Of a stretch of DNA of 64,000 bases, positions 42,912 through 53,129 are shown one piece after another. The notes beneath the pieces were generated by a model. The model was not told the origin of the DNA. It saw only the letters and a program-made list of their open reading frames with translations, and did not search any database. A program made the translations under genes and the position numbers. Origin of the DNA: Tunicatimonas sp964551335. Its GTDB lineage: Bacteria; Bacteroidota; Bacteroidia; Cytophagales; Cyclobacteriaceae. The stretch is taken from the NCBI GenBank assembly GCA_964551335.1, contig CAZKCO010000001.1, positions 62,001 to 126,000 on the forward strand, in the 5' to 3' direction. The number at the start of each line of letters is the position of its first letter. Within the stretch, counting starts at the first letter, position 1.

Positions 42912-44303
42912 ATGCTGGTAAAAGAAAAGTTTAATTTTCAGTATATTATTTTTATCTCCCTGATCTCGGCCTTGGGCGGCTTGTTATTCGGTTACGACTG
43001 GGTGGTGATTGGCGGGGCTAAACCTTTCTACGAGCGATACTTCGAGATTACCCAACAGGCATCCCTGCAAGGCTGGGCGGTCAGTTGCGCGCTGGTAGGC
43101 TGTATGCTAGGCGCCATCAGTTCCGGCCGACTCACCGAAGCATTGGGACGAAAGACACCTTTGATCATGTCCGCTCTGTTATTTACCGTATCGGCCATCG
43201 GCACCGGGATGGTTCATTCCCTGAACTGGTTCATTGCCTATCGGATCATCGGGGGAGTAGGGATTGGCTTAGCATCCACTATTTCGCCTATTTACATCGC
43301 CGAGATGGCACCGGCTCAGTATCGGGGTCGCTTAGTTTCTCTTAACCAGTTTACCATTGTGATCGGCATTCTGGCGGCGCAGATCGTCAACTTCCTGATT
43401 GCCGAGCCTATTGCGGACGGCAGTACTGATACTCAGATCGCCGCCTCCTGGAACGGGCAGCAAGGCTGGCGGTGGATGTTCTGGGCCGAGGCAGTTCCCG
43501 CTCTGACCTTCTTCGTGCTTACCTTCTTTATTCCCGAAAGCCCCCGCTGGCTGGGGCAACGGGACCGCTGGCCGGAAGTACGACAGTTACTGTCGCGCAT
43601 TGGTGGCAGAGAATACGCGGAGGCCGGGCAGGAAGAGATCCGACAGTCATTACTTCAGCACAAACCTCAATCTCGTTCGGCTCTACTGGAAAAGAAGAAC
43701 CGCTTTGTTCTGCTAATCGGTATTGTGCTGGCCGTCTTCCAGCAGTGGTGCGGGATCAATGTGGTATTCAACTACGCCGATGAAGTCTTCTCCGCCGCCG
43801 GTTATTCCATCAACGATGCCCTTTTCAATATCGTGATCACCGGGGTAGTGAATCTAGTCTTTACGCTAGTGGCGATCCGTACCATTGATCAGTGGGGACG
43901 CCGTAAGTTGCTACTATTCGGTTCCTTAGGGCTGGCCATTACCTATACGCTACTTAGCATTTGCTATCTGTCTGATGTGCGAGGGATATTTGCCCTCTCG
44001 GTAGTACTTATCGGCATTGCCGTGTACGCCATGTCGCTGGCGCCGGTTGTATGGGTAGTGCTTTCGGAGATCTTTCCCAACCGAATTCGGGGAATGGCCA
44101 TGGCCATTGCTACCACCTCCCTGTGGGTGGCCTCCTTCGTACTTACCTATACCTTTCCTCTGCTCAACAGTGGTTTAGGGACTTCGGGCACCTTCTTCCT
44201 GTATAGTGGCATATGCCTGGCTGGCTTCCTGTTTATCCTACGTACTTTGCCCGAAACCAAAAACAAATCCTTAGAAGAAATTGAAAAAGAACTGGGCGTA
44301 TGA
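42912..44303 (+). CDS. MFS sugar porter (SP family)
   Basis: A 463-residue, 12-helix major facilitator of the sugar porter family. Signatures are GGLLFGYDWVVIGGAK, RLTEALGRKTPLI (loop 2-3), PESPRWL after helix 6, FQQWCGINVVFNYA (helix 7), LSEIFPNRIRGMAMA and PETKNKSLEEIE near the C-terminus. It imports a monosaccharide, probably by proton symport, across the inner membrane. First gene of the plus-strand arm of PUL 2. The downstream DUF5107 gene starts within about 22 bp of its stop. Confidence 0.93.
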   Translation: MLVKEKFNFQYIIFISLISALGGLLFGYDWVVIGGAKPFYERYFEITQQASLQGWAVSCALVGCMLGAISSGRLTEALGRKTPLIMSALLFTVSAIGTGMVHSLNWFIAYRIIGGVGIGLASTISPIYIAEMAPAQYRGRLVSLNQFTIVIGILAAQIVNFLIAEPIADGSTDTQIAASWNGQQGWRWMFWAEAVPALTFFVLTFFIPESPRWLGQRDRWPEVRQLLSRIGGREYAEAGQEEIRQSLLQHKPQSRSALLEKKNRFVLLIGIVLAVFQQWCGINVVFNYADEVFSAAGYSINDALFNIVITGVVNLVFTLVAIRTIDQWGRRKLLLFGSLGLAITYTLLSICYLSDVRGIFALSVVLIGIAVYAMSLAPVVWVVLSEIFPNRIRGMAMAIATTSLWVASFVLTYTFPLLNSGLGTSGTFFLYSGICLAGFLFILRTLPETKNKSLEEIEKELGV

Positions 44304-44324
44304 GTGACATTAATTCCTGATAAA

Positions 44325-47300
44325 ATGCATAAGCAGACACAACCTATGACTAACGATGTAAAAGCCTGGAACGAATCCATTACCCTGCCCACCTACCCGA
44401 TTGGAGAGCCGGAGAAATACCCCATGTTTCTGGAGAAAAGAGTGTATCAGGGTAGCAGTGGAGCGGTTTATCCCTTTCCGGTCATCGAGAAGATTTACGA
44501 TGAGAAAACCGAACGGCCGTGGCAGGCGGTCTTTCTCGAGAATGATTTTCTAAAGATCATGATTTTGCCCCAGTTGGGGGGACGAGTACAGATGGCCTAC
44601 GACAAGATGAAACAGCGCCATTTTGTTTACTACAACCAGGTAATCAAACCAGCCCTGGTAGGACTCACCGGGCCCTGGATATCCGGCGGCATTGAGTTTA
44701 ACTGGCCCCAGCACCACCGCCCCACTACCTACGAACCGGTAGACTTTACCATCGAAGAACATTCGGATGGAAGTAGGACAGTGTGGGTTAATGAGATCGA
44801 CCGAATGTTTGGTACTAAAGGAAAAGCCGGCTTTCGGCTCTACCCCGACAAGGCCTACTTAGAGATCAATGCCGAGCTGTACAACCGAACCCCGTTTCCC
44901 CAGACCTTCCTATGGTGGGCCAACCCGGCCGTGCCGGTAAATGACAATTACCAATCGATTTTTCCACCCGATGTACACGCTGTGTACGACCACGGAAAAC
45001 GGGATGTATCACGCTTTCCCATTGCCACGGGCACGTATTACAAAGTAGATTACTCAGCCGGAGTAGATATTTCCCGGTACAAGAACATCCCGGTGCCCAC
45101 CTCCTATATGGCGGTGGGTAGCCAGTACGATTTTATTGGAGGCTACGAGCACGATACCCACGGGGGGCTGATGCACGTTGCCAATCATCATATCGCCCCC
45201 GGTAAGAAGCAATGGACCTGGGGTAACGGCGATTTCGGTCACGCCTGGGACCGTAACCTCACCGACGAAGACGGCCCCTACGTGGAGCTGATGTGCGGGG
45301 TATATACCGATAACCAGCCGGACTTTTCCTGGATGCAGCCCTACGAAATAAAGCAGTTCACCGAATACTTCATGCCCTACCAGGAACTGGGACCGGTTAA
45401 GAACGCCAACCGAGATGCGATGGTTAACCTGGAGTTGGATGACGGAAAAGCAACCATAAAGCTCTACACTACAGGATTCTTTCCCGAAGTCCGACTGATG
45501 CTGCTAACCCGGGGACAAAAAATATGGGAGGATCAGCATAACTTCGCCCCCGGCACGGTCTATCAGCAGAAGGTAAACGTATCGACCGAAATTTCCCTGC
45601 CTGACCTGAAAGTAGTAGCTCTGACGAAGAACCAGTGCGAGTTGATTGCCTGGCAGGCCGAGCCGAGCCGCGAAGATCCTCTGGTTCCCGATCCGGCCAA
45701 GCCGGCCCTGGAACCAGAGGAGATTGAAAATACCGAATTGTTGTATCTGAATGGACTGCATCTGGAACAGTATCGGCACGCGACTTACCAGCCTACCGAC
45801 TACTACCGGGAAGCTCTGCGTCGTGATCCCGGCGATATCCGTAACAATATCGCACTGGGCGTGTGGCTGATGCGAAGGGCGCAGTTCTCGGAAGCCGAGC
45901 AGCATTTTCGTAAAGCCCTAGAAACGTTGACGATCCGGAATCCGAACCCCTACGACGGCGAAGCCTTCTACCATCTGGGTATCTGTCTGAAATTACAAGC
46001 CAGAGAGGGGGAGGCTTACGAGATGCTCTATAAAGCCGCCTGGAGCGCGGCCTGGCAAAATGCCGCCTACTTCCATATCGCCCGACTCGACGCGCGTCGG
46101 AAAGACTGGGAACGGGCCCTGACGCATACAGAAAAATCCCTGATGCGAAACAGTCATCATCATCAGGCCCGCCACCTGAAGACCGTTTTGCTCCGCAAGC
46201 TGGGTAGAGAATCGGATGCTCTGACTTATACCGAAGAATCCCTACGTTTAGATGCTTTCAATATGGGAGCGCTATACGAGAAATACTTGCTCACCCGAAA
46301 ACAGCCGATACTGGATGAGTTTCTTAAGCTGATGCGTAATCACTCCTTTAATTTCATCAACTTTGCTCTTGACTACGCCCACGGTGGATTTTGCCGGGAG
46401 GCGATGGCACTACTCTCCTATCATCAGGCCGAAGAGGACCAGGCGAATCCACTCATCAACTACCTGCTAGGATGGTTTGCCGGGAATGCCGGTGATGAAG
46501 AGGTGGCCCGGTCTTATTTCTCTAAAGCTGGGGCGCAGAAGCCAGACTTCGGATTCACTAATCGCCTGGAGGAAGTGTTGGCATTGCAGCGGGCCCTTGA
46601 AATCAATCCGCAGGATTGTAGAGCGCATTATTTTCTGGGCAACTTTTATTATGCTTACCGTCAGCATCAGTTGGCGGTTACCCACTGGGAACGGGCAGCG
46701 GACCTAGAGGATGATAACTCAATTACCTACCGCAACCTGGCGCTGGCCTACTTCAACAAACTATACCAGCCGGAGAAAGCACTACAGTTCTTAGAACAAG
46801 CATTCCGCCAGGACCAAGGGTCAGCACGGCTACTGATGGAATTGGACCAGTTGTACAAAAGACTCAATTACCCGGTACAGGACCGGCTCAACACCCTGGA
46901 AAAATATTCCGAGTTGGTAGATTTCCGGGACGATCTCTACCTGTCTCGCGTCACACTATACAATATGTTAGGGCAGTACGAAAAGGCTTTGAATCTGCTC
47001 AGCCATCGGATGTTCCATCCCTGGGAAGGAGGCGAGGGAAAGGTACCGGCCCAGTACGTATACTGCCGTATTGCGCTAGCCGTTCAGCATATTGAGAAAC
47101 AGGGGTATCACTGTGCCATAGACCATCTGGTGCAGGCGCAGACCTATCCTCATAATCTAGGCGAAGGAAAACTATACGGTACGCAGGAAAACGATATCTT
47201 CTACTGGATGGGCTGTGCCTACGACGGTTTGGGCGAAACCGAAAAAGCCCGGGCAGCCTGGGAACAAGCATCGGTTGGATTATCCGAACCGGAACCCGCT

Positions 47301-47672
47301 ATTTTTTACAACGATCAGCAGCCGGACAAGATCTTTTATCAGGGCTTGGCATTGTTGAAACTTAACCGCCAGGAGGAAGCATACAGCCGATTCAACAAGC
47401 TGATTTCTTTTGCCGAAGAGCGCTACACGCAAACGGTAAAAATTGATTACTTCGCCGTTTCTCTTCCCGACCTATTGTTATGGGATGATGATTTGCAGGC
47501 TCGTAACAGCTTGTTCTGCCACTACCTGATCGGCTTGGGTCATCTCGGGCTGGGGCAATCGGACAAGGCTATTGAGCATCTACAAAAAGCCGGTGAAATT
47601 GACATCTATCATCAGGGAGTACACTGGCACCGGCAGATGGCAGAGAGCGGAAGGCTCGTCGATATCCCCTAA
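44325..47672 (+). CDS. DUF5107-TPR protein
   Basis: About 1115 residues. The frame opens at a GTG at 44304, but the ATG at 44325 (MHKQTQPMTNDVKAW) or 44346 (MTNDVKAW) is a likelier start. Residues ~30-360 form a galactose-mutarotase-like DUF5107 domain (LPQLGGRVQMAYDKMKQRHF, WISGGIEFNWPQHHRPTTYE, WGNGDFGHAWDRNL). The rest is a long TPR array (YYREALRRDPGDIRNNIALG, AHYFLGNFYYAYRQHQLAVT, LGLGQSDKAIEHLQKAGEID). No signal peptide, so cytoplasmic. DUF5107-TPR proteins recur in Bacteroidota sugar loci with unproven function; a carbohydrate-binding or epimerising scaffold is plausible. Confidence 0.85.
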   Translation: MHKQTQPMTNDVKAWNESITLPTYPIGEPEKYPMFLEKRVYQGSSGAVYPFPVIEKIYDEKTERPWQAVFLENDFLKIMILPQLGGRVQMAYDKMKQRHFVYYNQVIKPALVGLTGPWISGGIEFNWPQHHRPTTYEPVDFTIEEHSDGSRTVWVNEIDRMFGTKGKAGFRLYPDKAYLEINAELYNRTPFPQTFLWWANPAVPVNDNYQSIFPPDVHAVYDHGKRDVSRFPIATGTYYKVDYSAGVDISRYKNIPVPTSYMAVGSQYDFIGGYEHDTHGGLMHVANHHIAPGKKQWTWGNGDFGHAWDRNLTDEDGPYVELMCGVYTDNQPDFSWMQPYEIKQFTEYFMPYQELGPVKNANRDAMVNLELDDGKATIKLYTTGFFPEVRLMLLTRGQKIWEDQHNFAPGTVYQQKVNVSTEISLPDLKVVALTKNQCELIAWQAEPSREDPLVPDPAKPALEPEEIENTELLYLNGLHLEQYRHATYQPTDYYREALRRDPGDIRNNIALGVWLMRRAQFSEAEQHFRKALETLTIRNPNPYDGEAFYHLGICLKLQAREGEAYEMLYKAAWSAAWQNAAYFHIARLDARRKDWERALTHTEKSLMRNSHHHQARHLKTVLLRKLGRESDALTYTEESLRLDAFNMGALYEKYLLTRKQPILDEFLKLMRNHSFNFINFALDYAHGGFCREAMALLSYHQAEEDQANPLINYLLGWFAGNAGDEEVARSYFSKAGAQKPDFGFTNRLEEVLALQRALEINPQDCRAHYFLGNFYYAYRQHQLAVTHWERAADLEDDNSITYRNLALAYFNKLYQPEKALQFLEQAFRQDQGSARLLMELDQLYKRLNYPVQDRLNTLEKYSELVDFRDDLYLSRVTLYNMLGQYEKALNLLSHRMFHPWEGGEGKVPAQYVYCRIALAVQHIEKQGYHCAIDHLVQAQTYPHNLGEGKLYGTQENDIFYWMGCAYDGLGETEKARAAWEQASVGLSEPEPAIFYNDQQPDKIFYQGLALLKLNRQEEAYSRFNKLISFAEERYTQTVKIDYFAVSLPDLLLWDDDLQARNSLFCHYLIGLGHLGLGQSDKAIEHLQKAGEIDIYHQGVHWHRQMAESGRLVDIP

Positions 47673-47733
47673 TTTACTCATTTACATCCGGCATTCATGC
47701 GGCCGGCACATCACCTAAAAAACCTTATTCATC

Positions 47734-50559
47734 ATGAAAATCAGACTACTGTTAGGACTACTCGCTGCCCTAGCCTGGGCATGCCATTCCGCCGCACCAA
47801 GTGACACCATCAATTTGGCAGGCGACTGGGCCTTTGCAATTGACTCTCTGGATCAGGGCGAAGAAGAACGCTGGTATGACCAAAGCCTGGAAGAAACCGT
47901 AGAGCTTCCCGGCTCTATGGCCACCAACGGAAAAGGGAATGATATTACCTTAGAGACAGACTGGGTAGGAGGAGTGCGCGATCCTAATTGGTATAATGAT
48001 CCAAATTACGCTCCCTATCTTGATTTAGATAGCATTCGTTTCCCTTTCTGGCTGCAACCGGTAAAAAAATATACGGGGGCAGCCTGGTATCAGAAAAGAG
48101 TAGATATTCCTGAGGACTGGGGAGATAAAGAAATCCTGTTACACTTAGAAAGATGCCACTGGGAGTCCAGTGTTTGGATAGACGACCAGAAGGTAGGCAC
48201 GCGAAACAGCCTTTCTACGGCACACGTTTATCCTCTTACCCAGTATTTAAGTACGGGTGACCACACCATTTCTGTACGGATTGACAATCGTATTATAGTA
48301 GATGTGGGAGAGAACTCTCATAGTATTTCCGATCACACCCAATCTAACTGGAATGGTATCGTAGGCGACATCTATCTGGAAAGCAGACCCAAGGTTTATT
48401 TCTCAGATATTCAACTTTATCCGGATGCCAGTTCACAATCAGTTACTATCCGGGGAAAAATATCTGGTGGTTCTACCCAGAATACACCGCTCAATATCAC
48501 GGCCCAGGCCAGCGGAAAGAACTTTGAAGCAAACCTGCCCGAGCAGTCTTATGAAGTGAATGGTGAAGGAGAAGAAACGTACTTTGAATTTACCTATAAC
48601 TTAGGCCAGGAAGCCAAGCTATGGGACGAATTTGAACCCAATGTCTATCAAATGAACCTTAGCGGGGAAAATGGCGATACGCTTACCGAAGATTTTGGGT
48701 TCAGGAATATTTCTTTTGAAAATCGTCAGTTGGTGATTAATGGCCGACCATCCTACCTGAGAGGCACCCTGGAGTGCGCTATTTTCCCCGAAACCGGCTA
48801 TCCGGCAGCCGATGTTGAAGCCTGGAAAAATATCTTTAGCACCATACAGGCTTACGGGCTCAATCACATGCGTTTTCACTCCTGGTGCCCTCCCAAAGCG
48901 GCCTTTGAGGCGGCCGACGAGATGGGAGTGTACTTGCAGGCCGAAGCTGCTTCCTGGGCCAATCAAAGTACGACGCTGGGCGATGGAAAGCCGGTAGACC
49001 AGTTCATCAAAGAAGAAAGTGAGCGAATCGTTCAGGCCTACGGCAACCATCCTTCTTTTGTAATGATGGCCTACGGAAACGAACCAGGTGGTGACAATTA
49101 TCCCGAATTTCTGGCTGAGTTTGTCAACGATTGGAAGGCGAAAGACAATCGCCGGATCTATACCTCGGCTTCTGGCTGGCCAGCGATTGCCGAAAACCAA
49201 TTTCACGTACTACCCGAACCTCGGATACAAGGCTGGGGAGAAGAGCTCAATAGTATTATCAATGCCGAGCCACCTTCCACCGATTATGATTTCAGCGACA
49301 AAATGCCGAATGATACGATCGCCGTTATTTCGCACGAGATCGGGCAGTGGTGCGTTTATCCTGATCTGAAAGAAATTGACCGTTATACTGGGGTGCTCAA
49401 AGCCAAGAACTTTGAAATCTTTAAGGAAAGCCTGGAAGATCATCACCTGGGTGATTTGGCCGAGGGTTTTCTGATTGCTTCCGGTAAGCTGCAGACACTG
49501 TGCTATAAAGCAGATATTGAAGGGGCATTGCGTACCAAAAACCAGGCGGGATTTCAGTTGCTTGATCTTCACGATTTTCCCGGTCAGGGTACAGCACTGG
49601 TAGGGGTCTTAAACCCCTTCTGGGAAGATAAAGGCTACATCACTGGGAAAGAATACAGTCGTTTCTCCAATACCACAGTGCCACTGGCCCGGCTGGATAA
49701 GCGGATATTTGTGGAGGGAGAAACTATGGAAGCCTCCATTGAGGTGGCCCATTACGGAAAAGAAGCATTTCAAAATGTAACGCCCAACTGGACCCTGACA
49801 GATAGCCAGGGAAATACCGTGGCGGAAGGTCGGTTGGATCAGCAGGATATCTCACTGGGCAATGGTATTGAGCTGGGAACTATTTCTCATACTTTTGCGC
49901 AAGAAAATGAGCCCAGAAAAGTAATTCTGGAAGTAAATATAGATGATTTCAGCAATAACTGGGACCTATGGGTGTACCCGCAAACCTCTGCCAACCATTC
50001 CAGCGACGCCGTCCGACACGTATCCGCTCTGGACGCTAACACCCTGAATTACCTTCAGGATGGCGGCAAGGTTTTGTGGAGCTTGGGTAAAGGGAAAGTA
50101 AAGCCGGAAATGGGCGGCGAAGTAGGTGTAGGATTCTCGAGCATCTTCTGGAATACCGCTTGGACTGAAAACCAAAAGCCGCATACGTTGGGGATTCTGT
50201 GCGACCCTGAGCATGCCGCCTTGCAGCAGTTTCCGACGGAATTTCACTCCAACTGGCAATGGTGGGATGCCATGAGCCATAGCGATGTGGTGAATCTCAA
50301 TGAGCTCTCTAACGATATTCAACCAATTGTCCGGGTGATTGATGACTGGGTGACTAACCGTAGCCTAGGATTGGTGTTTGAAGTAACAGTAGGAGATGGC
50401 AAACTACTGATTAGTGGTATTGACCTGAGAAACCAGCTAGCGCAACGCCCGGAAGCCCGGCAACTGCTTAGCAGCCTGATAAGCTATATGGAAAGCGATG
50501 CCTTCGATCCGGCAGTGGCACTGAGTGAGGAGCAGGTAACGTCTATGGTAAATCGATAA
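47734..50559 (+). CDS. Glycoside hydrolase family 2 enzyme (lipoprotein)
   Basis: A 941-residue GH2 enzyme with a lipoprotein-like N-terminus (MKIRLLLGLLAALAWAC). It starts with a jelly-roll domain (TGAAWYQKRVDIPEDW, LERCHWESSVWIDDQKVGT), then an Ig-like domain, then a TIM barrel with acid/base E450 in AYGNEPGG and nucleophile E535 in ISHEIGQW. The C-terminal ~340 residues are accessory beta domains. GH2 covers beta-galactosidase, beta-glucuronidase, beta-mannosidase and others; the exact sugar cannot be assigned. Probably anchored facing the periplasm or surface, acting on material brought in by the PUL 2 SusCD, with the product taken up by the MFS porter. Confidence 0.88.
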   Translation: MKIRLLLGLLAALAWACHSAAPSDTINLAGDWAFAIDSLDQGEEERWYDQSLEETVELPGSMATNGKGNDITLETDWVGGVRDPNWYNDPNYAPYLDLDSIRFPFWLQPVKKYTGAAWYQKRVDIPEDWGDKEILLHLERCHWESSVWIDDQKVGTRNSLSTAHVYPLTQYLSTGDHTISVRIDNRIIVDVGENSHSISDHTQSNWNGIVGDIYLESRPKVYFSDIQLYPDASSQSVTIRGKISGGSTQNTPLNITAQASGKNFEANLPEQSYEVNGEGEETYFEFTYNLGQEAKLWDEFEPNVYQMNLSGENGDTLTEDFGFRNISFENRQLVINGRPSYLRGTLECAIFPETGYPAADVEAWKNIFSTIQAYGLNHMRFHSWCPPKAAFEAADEMGVYLQAEAASWANQSTTLGDGKPVDQFIKEESERIVQAYGNHPSFVMMAYGNEPGGDNYPEFLAEFVNDWKAKDNRRIYTSASGWPAIAENQFHVLPEPRIQGWGEELNSIINAEPPSTDYDFSDKMPNDTIAVISHEIGQWCVYPDLKEIDRYTGVLKAKNFEIFKESLEDHHLGDLAEGFLIASGKLQTLCYKADIEGALRTKNQAGFQLLDLHDFPGQGTALVGVLNPFWEDKGYITGKEYSRFSNTTVPLARLDKRIFVEGETMEASIEVAHYGKEAFQNVTPNWTLTDSQGNTVAEGRLDQQDISLGNGIELGTISHTFAQENEPRKVILEVNIDDFSNNWDLWVYPQTSANHSSDAVRHVSALDANTLNYLQDGGKVLWSLGKGKVKPEMGGEVGVGFSSIFWNTAWTENQKPHTLGILCDPEHAALQQFPTEFHSNWQWWDAMSHSDVVNLNELSNDIQPIVRVIDDWVTNRSLGLVFEVTVGDGKLLISGIDLRNQLAQRPEARQLLSSLISYMESDAFDPAVALSEEQVTSMVNR

Positions 50560-50940
50560 TGGGAGTTATTCATAGTCAACAATACAATTGCGTATGGTTT
50601 CTCAATAGGTGGAGGTGTTCACTCATCGACAGCCTCTGCTGGCGAAAAGATATGTGGTTCTTGACCACTATGTAGGACAGTTGACCCCGAAGATCCTGCA
50701 GGGTGAAGGTTACTTACTCATCTTCCAGCGCCGTATTTCACGTGAGCGAATTGGGTGCCGTCCGGATTTCTGGAGGGAACGTTGACAGACTTCTGTCGCA
50801 CTTGAAGCTGGTATACGGGCAGCACGCTTACTGATCAACAAGCCACCCTCATACAGAAAAGTATGATAGGCCGTCAGTAAATCGTCAATCTCAATGTACA
50901 AAGCAATGGCACGGCCACCGTTGAACTTGCAATAAAAAAG
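50560..50940. other. Spacer between the GH2 gene and the IS3 element
   Basis: About 380 bases. A minus-strand open frame (50710-50901) exists, but its product matches nothing I recognise, and its start and context are poor. I call no gene here. It may be eroded coding sequence. Confidence 0.5.
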
Positions 50941-51020
50941 TGGACAAAAAGTTAAGCCGCATTTTTGTATTGATTTAACTTTATTCCGTATTCGTTAGGG
51001 GTGATGGGTTAAAGTAGTTT

Positions 51021-51494
51021 TCAAAAGAAATACAGGTTGATGAAACGCCCAATAATAGCATCATGCATCTGCTCAGATTTAGAAAAACAAATGGTTCGTC
51101 TTGTTAACCGTTTGATGCGGGTACGTAAGTCTAAATTCTTTCTTTCAATGCGCCATGTTAGGTCTTTCCCAATCCGGTGGATGGGTGTAAAACGAATGCT
51201 AGTATAGCTTTTCTAGTCATCAGTATCTAACCGATCAATAAGCCGCTCTGGAAGTAGCTTGGTCAACTTTTGAAAAGTAGCATTCGTGCGACGACCAAAC
51301 GTGAAAGCCACTACTTTCCGAGTAGTCTTTTCTAGTACATACCATAGCCAACGCTGCTTTCTTTTGTTTTGCACAAAGCTCCATTGCTCATCGCATTCTG
51401 CTGATATACAGACTTCTACCTCTAGCTTATTCCGCGCTATGCGTTCTTCTTCATCAGGTAATCGGTCGATCAACTTTTGATTGATATAGCTCAC
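51021..51494 (-). pseudogene. insB: IS1 InsB with a nonsense mutation
   Basis: The DDE domain reads AECDEQWSFVQNKRKQRWLW and VVAFTFGRR up to RLDTDD, where a TAG (51213-51215) stands in place of the Trp codon normal at this point. The same frame then continues SYTSIRFTPIHRIGK and WRIERKNLDLRTRIKRLTRR to a proper stop at 51021-51023. A single base change (TGG to TAG) explains it, so this copy is inactive unless the stop is read through. Confidence 0.85.
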
Positions 51495-51757
51495 TTGACT
51501 CGCTTTTTTTTAAGATGACTAATAACGGTATTCTTGTTGATATTCAAGACACGCGCGGTATCTCGTATCCCATTACCATTGTGGGCCATGCGCTCAATCT
51601 TTTCTTTAACCCCCGGTTTATGTGCTTGATAGTGATAATCTATTTGAAAAGTTTTGCCACAACTTTTACATTTAAGTCGTTGCTGGCCGCTTTGCTTCCC
51701 CATTTTAATTAACTTTTCGCTTTGGCAGTAGCGACACTTCACAGTTTGTACGATCAT
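51491..51757 (-). CDS. insA: IS1 InsA-like protein
   Basis: An 88-residue protein with a zinc-ribbon (CRYCQSEKLIKMGKQ, CKSCGKTF) and an HTH (IRDTARVLNINKNTVISHLK), the usual InsA layout. Near the end, CTT AAA AAA AAG CGA carries an eight-A run. A -1 shift there gives KKKASQVSYINQK, joining the InsB frame, the known IS1 mechanism for making InsAB' transposase. Confidence 0.9.
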   Translation of the reverse strand: MIVQTVKCRYCQSEKLIKMGKQSGQQRLKCKSCGKTFQIDYHYQAHKPGVKEKIERMAHNGNGIRDTARVLNINKNTVISHLKKKRVK

Positions 51758-52663
51758 AAGTTTTTAATAAAGATAATTATAAAAACTACTTTAACCCATC
51801 ACCGTGTTAGGTAACCGAGAGAAGCATGAATTCTTTTTCTATTGTACCATACCTCAATAAACTCAAAAACTCTTAGTTTCACTTCAGCTATAGTGGCAGC
51901 TTCGGTAGGATATATCAGTTCGACTTTAAGCGTCTTGAAAAAGCTTTCAGCTACAGCGTTATCCCAACAATTAGCTTTGCGGCTCACACTTTGAGTGACC
52001 AGCAGAGAAGCCTTAAGTAGTTGTCTAAACTCATGGCAGACATACTGTACACCCCGGTCGGAATGAAAGATCAAATCTGCCATAATAGGCCTGTTATTGA
52101 TAGCCATCTTCCAGGCCGGTACTACCGTATCGCTAGCTTTCAGGGTTTGACTCAATGACCATCCAATTACCTTACGGTCAGCTAGGTCTACCACAACAGT
52201 CAGATAAAGCCATCCTTGGGTAGTTCTAATGTAGGTAATGTCTGATACCCATGCCTTGGTAGTTCTATCAGGCTTGAAGTCTCTGCCCAACAGGTTCTTA
52301 GCTACTGGATAGTTGTGGTTAGAATCGGTAGTATTTACTCTGTACTTTTTGTGTACAATGCTTCGTATCCCAGCTTTTTTCATGATTCTAGCTACCCGGG
52401 GCCGGGAAACCTGAACCCCTCTTCTATAAAGTTCATGTGTGATCTTAGGACTACCATACCGACCCTTGCTTTCTTGATGGATTTCTTTGATTGAAGCAAG
52501 CAAATGTTGATTTTCTTCCTGTCGTGTAGAAGGTTTCCTCTGGAGCCAATTATAGTAGCCGCTCCGACTCACTTTAAAGGTTTTGCACATCTTCTCAACA
52601 CCAAACATACCTTGATGATCTTTTATAAATCGGAATATTTGTTGCCGCTCTTGGAGAAGATGC

Positions 52664-52993
52664 TCACCGCGGGGCGGCCCCCGCCTTTTTTAGGATATCG
52701 CGCTCAATCTCTGCTTCTCGCAACTGTTTCTTTAATTTAGCAATCTCGGCTTGCTCTGGTGTTAATGAAGGGCTTCCATGACCCGAGAAACTTCCTTCTC
52801 TCTTCTGTTTGTACTCCCGTTTCCAACGACTCAGTAGGTCGGCCCGCAAATCCAACTCTCTGGCTACCTCACCGATCGGTTTACCAGACAGGCATAGTTC
52901 AACAGCCATCACTTTAAAGGCTCGATCGTAGTGTTTTTTTTCTTTTCTCATGTCAGCTAAGTTAAGGATTGTAAGGTTTAACTCAGTGTCCAC
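52664..52993 (-). CDS. IS3-family transposase OrfA
   Basis: The open frame has 109 codons, but the real start is probably the internal ATG giving MRKEKKHYDRAFKVMAVELC. An HTH follows (PIGEVARELDLRADLLSRWK) and then a leucine-zipper-like coil (AEIAKLKKQLREAEIERDIL). It ends beside CTA AAA AAG, a slippery A-run (DILKK). A -1 shift there runs into the OrfB frame (KRRGPPRGEHLLQERQQIF) and makes the OrfAB transposase. Confidence 0.85.
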   Translation of the reverse strand: MDTELNLTILNLADMRKEKKHYDRAFKVMAVELCLSGKPIGEVARELDLRADLLSRWKREYKQKREGSFSGHGSPSLTPEQAEIAKLKKQLREAEIERDILKKAGAAPR

Positions 52994-53129
52994 CTAAAGG
53001 TAGCAAGTACACTACCCTGCATTGAGGCTTCAAAGACAATCTAGATAAGGTGTTAGGCAAAACAAGCCTAATTTTTACTTTGTTGGCACTATTCCTGAAA
53101 CTCGATGCTCAGGAAAAATCTTTTCCCAA

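Larger units (their letters stand above)
51000..51802 (-). mobile_element. IS1-family element inside IS3
   Basis: 803 bp bounded by perfect inverted repeats GGTGATGGGTTAAAGTAGTT at 51000 and its complement ending at 51802. A near-perfect duplication, CGTTAGG / TGTTAGG (50993-50999, 51804-51810), fits IS1's 8-9 bp target duplication. It contains InsA and a nonsense-mutated InsB. Confidence 0.9.
50952..52608 (-). pseudogene. IS3-family transposase OrfB, split by IS1
   Basis: The first 269 codons encode the IS3 integrase core: D in WVSDITYIRT, D in LIFHSDRGVQYVCHEF and E in NCWDNAVAESFFKTLKVE. The frame runs into the IS1 at SLGYLT. On the far side of the IS1 the protein continues PNEYGIKLNQYKNAA with its stop at 50952-50954. 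The two parts join exactly, so the insertion is clean and recent-looking. Confidence 0.88.
50941..52992 (-). mobile_element. IS3-family (IS150-type) element interrupted by IS1
   Basis: Terminal repeats: TGGACAAAAAGTTAAGCC at 50941 and, complemented from 52992, TGGACACTGAGTTAAACC (13 of 18 identical). Removing the IS1 and its duplication leaves about 1.24 kb, normal for IS3. OrfA and OrfB overlap through an A-run frameshift site. OrfB is cut near its 3' end by the IS1, so this copy is inactive. I see no convincing target duplication. Confidence 0.85.

Noticed and set aside
50710..50901. 63-codon minus-strand ORF between the GH2 gene and IS3
   Set aside because: No recognisable family, no supporting context, and the surrounding frames are closed.
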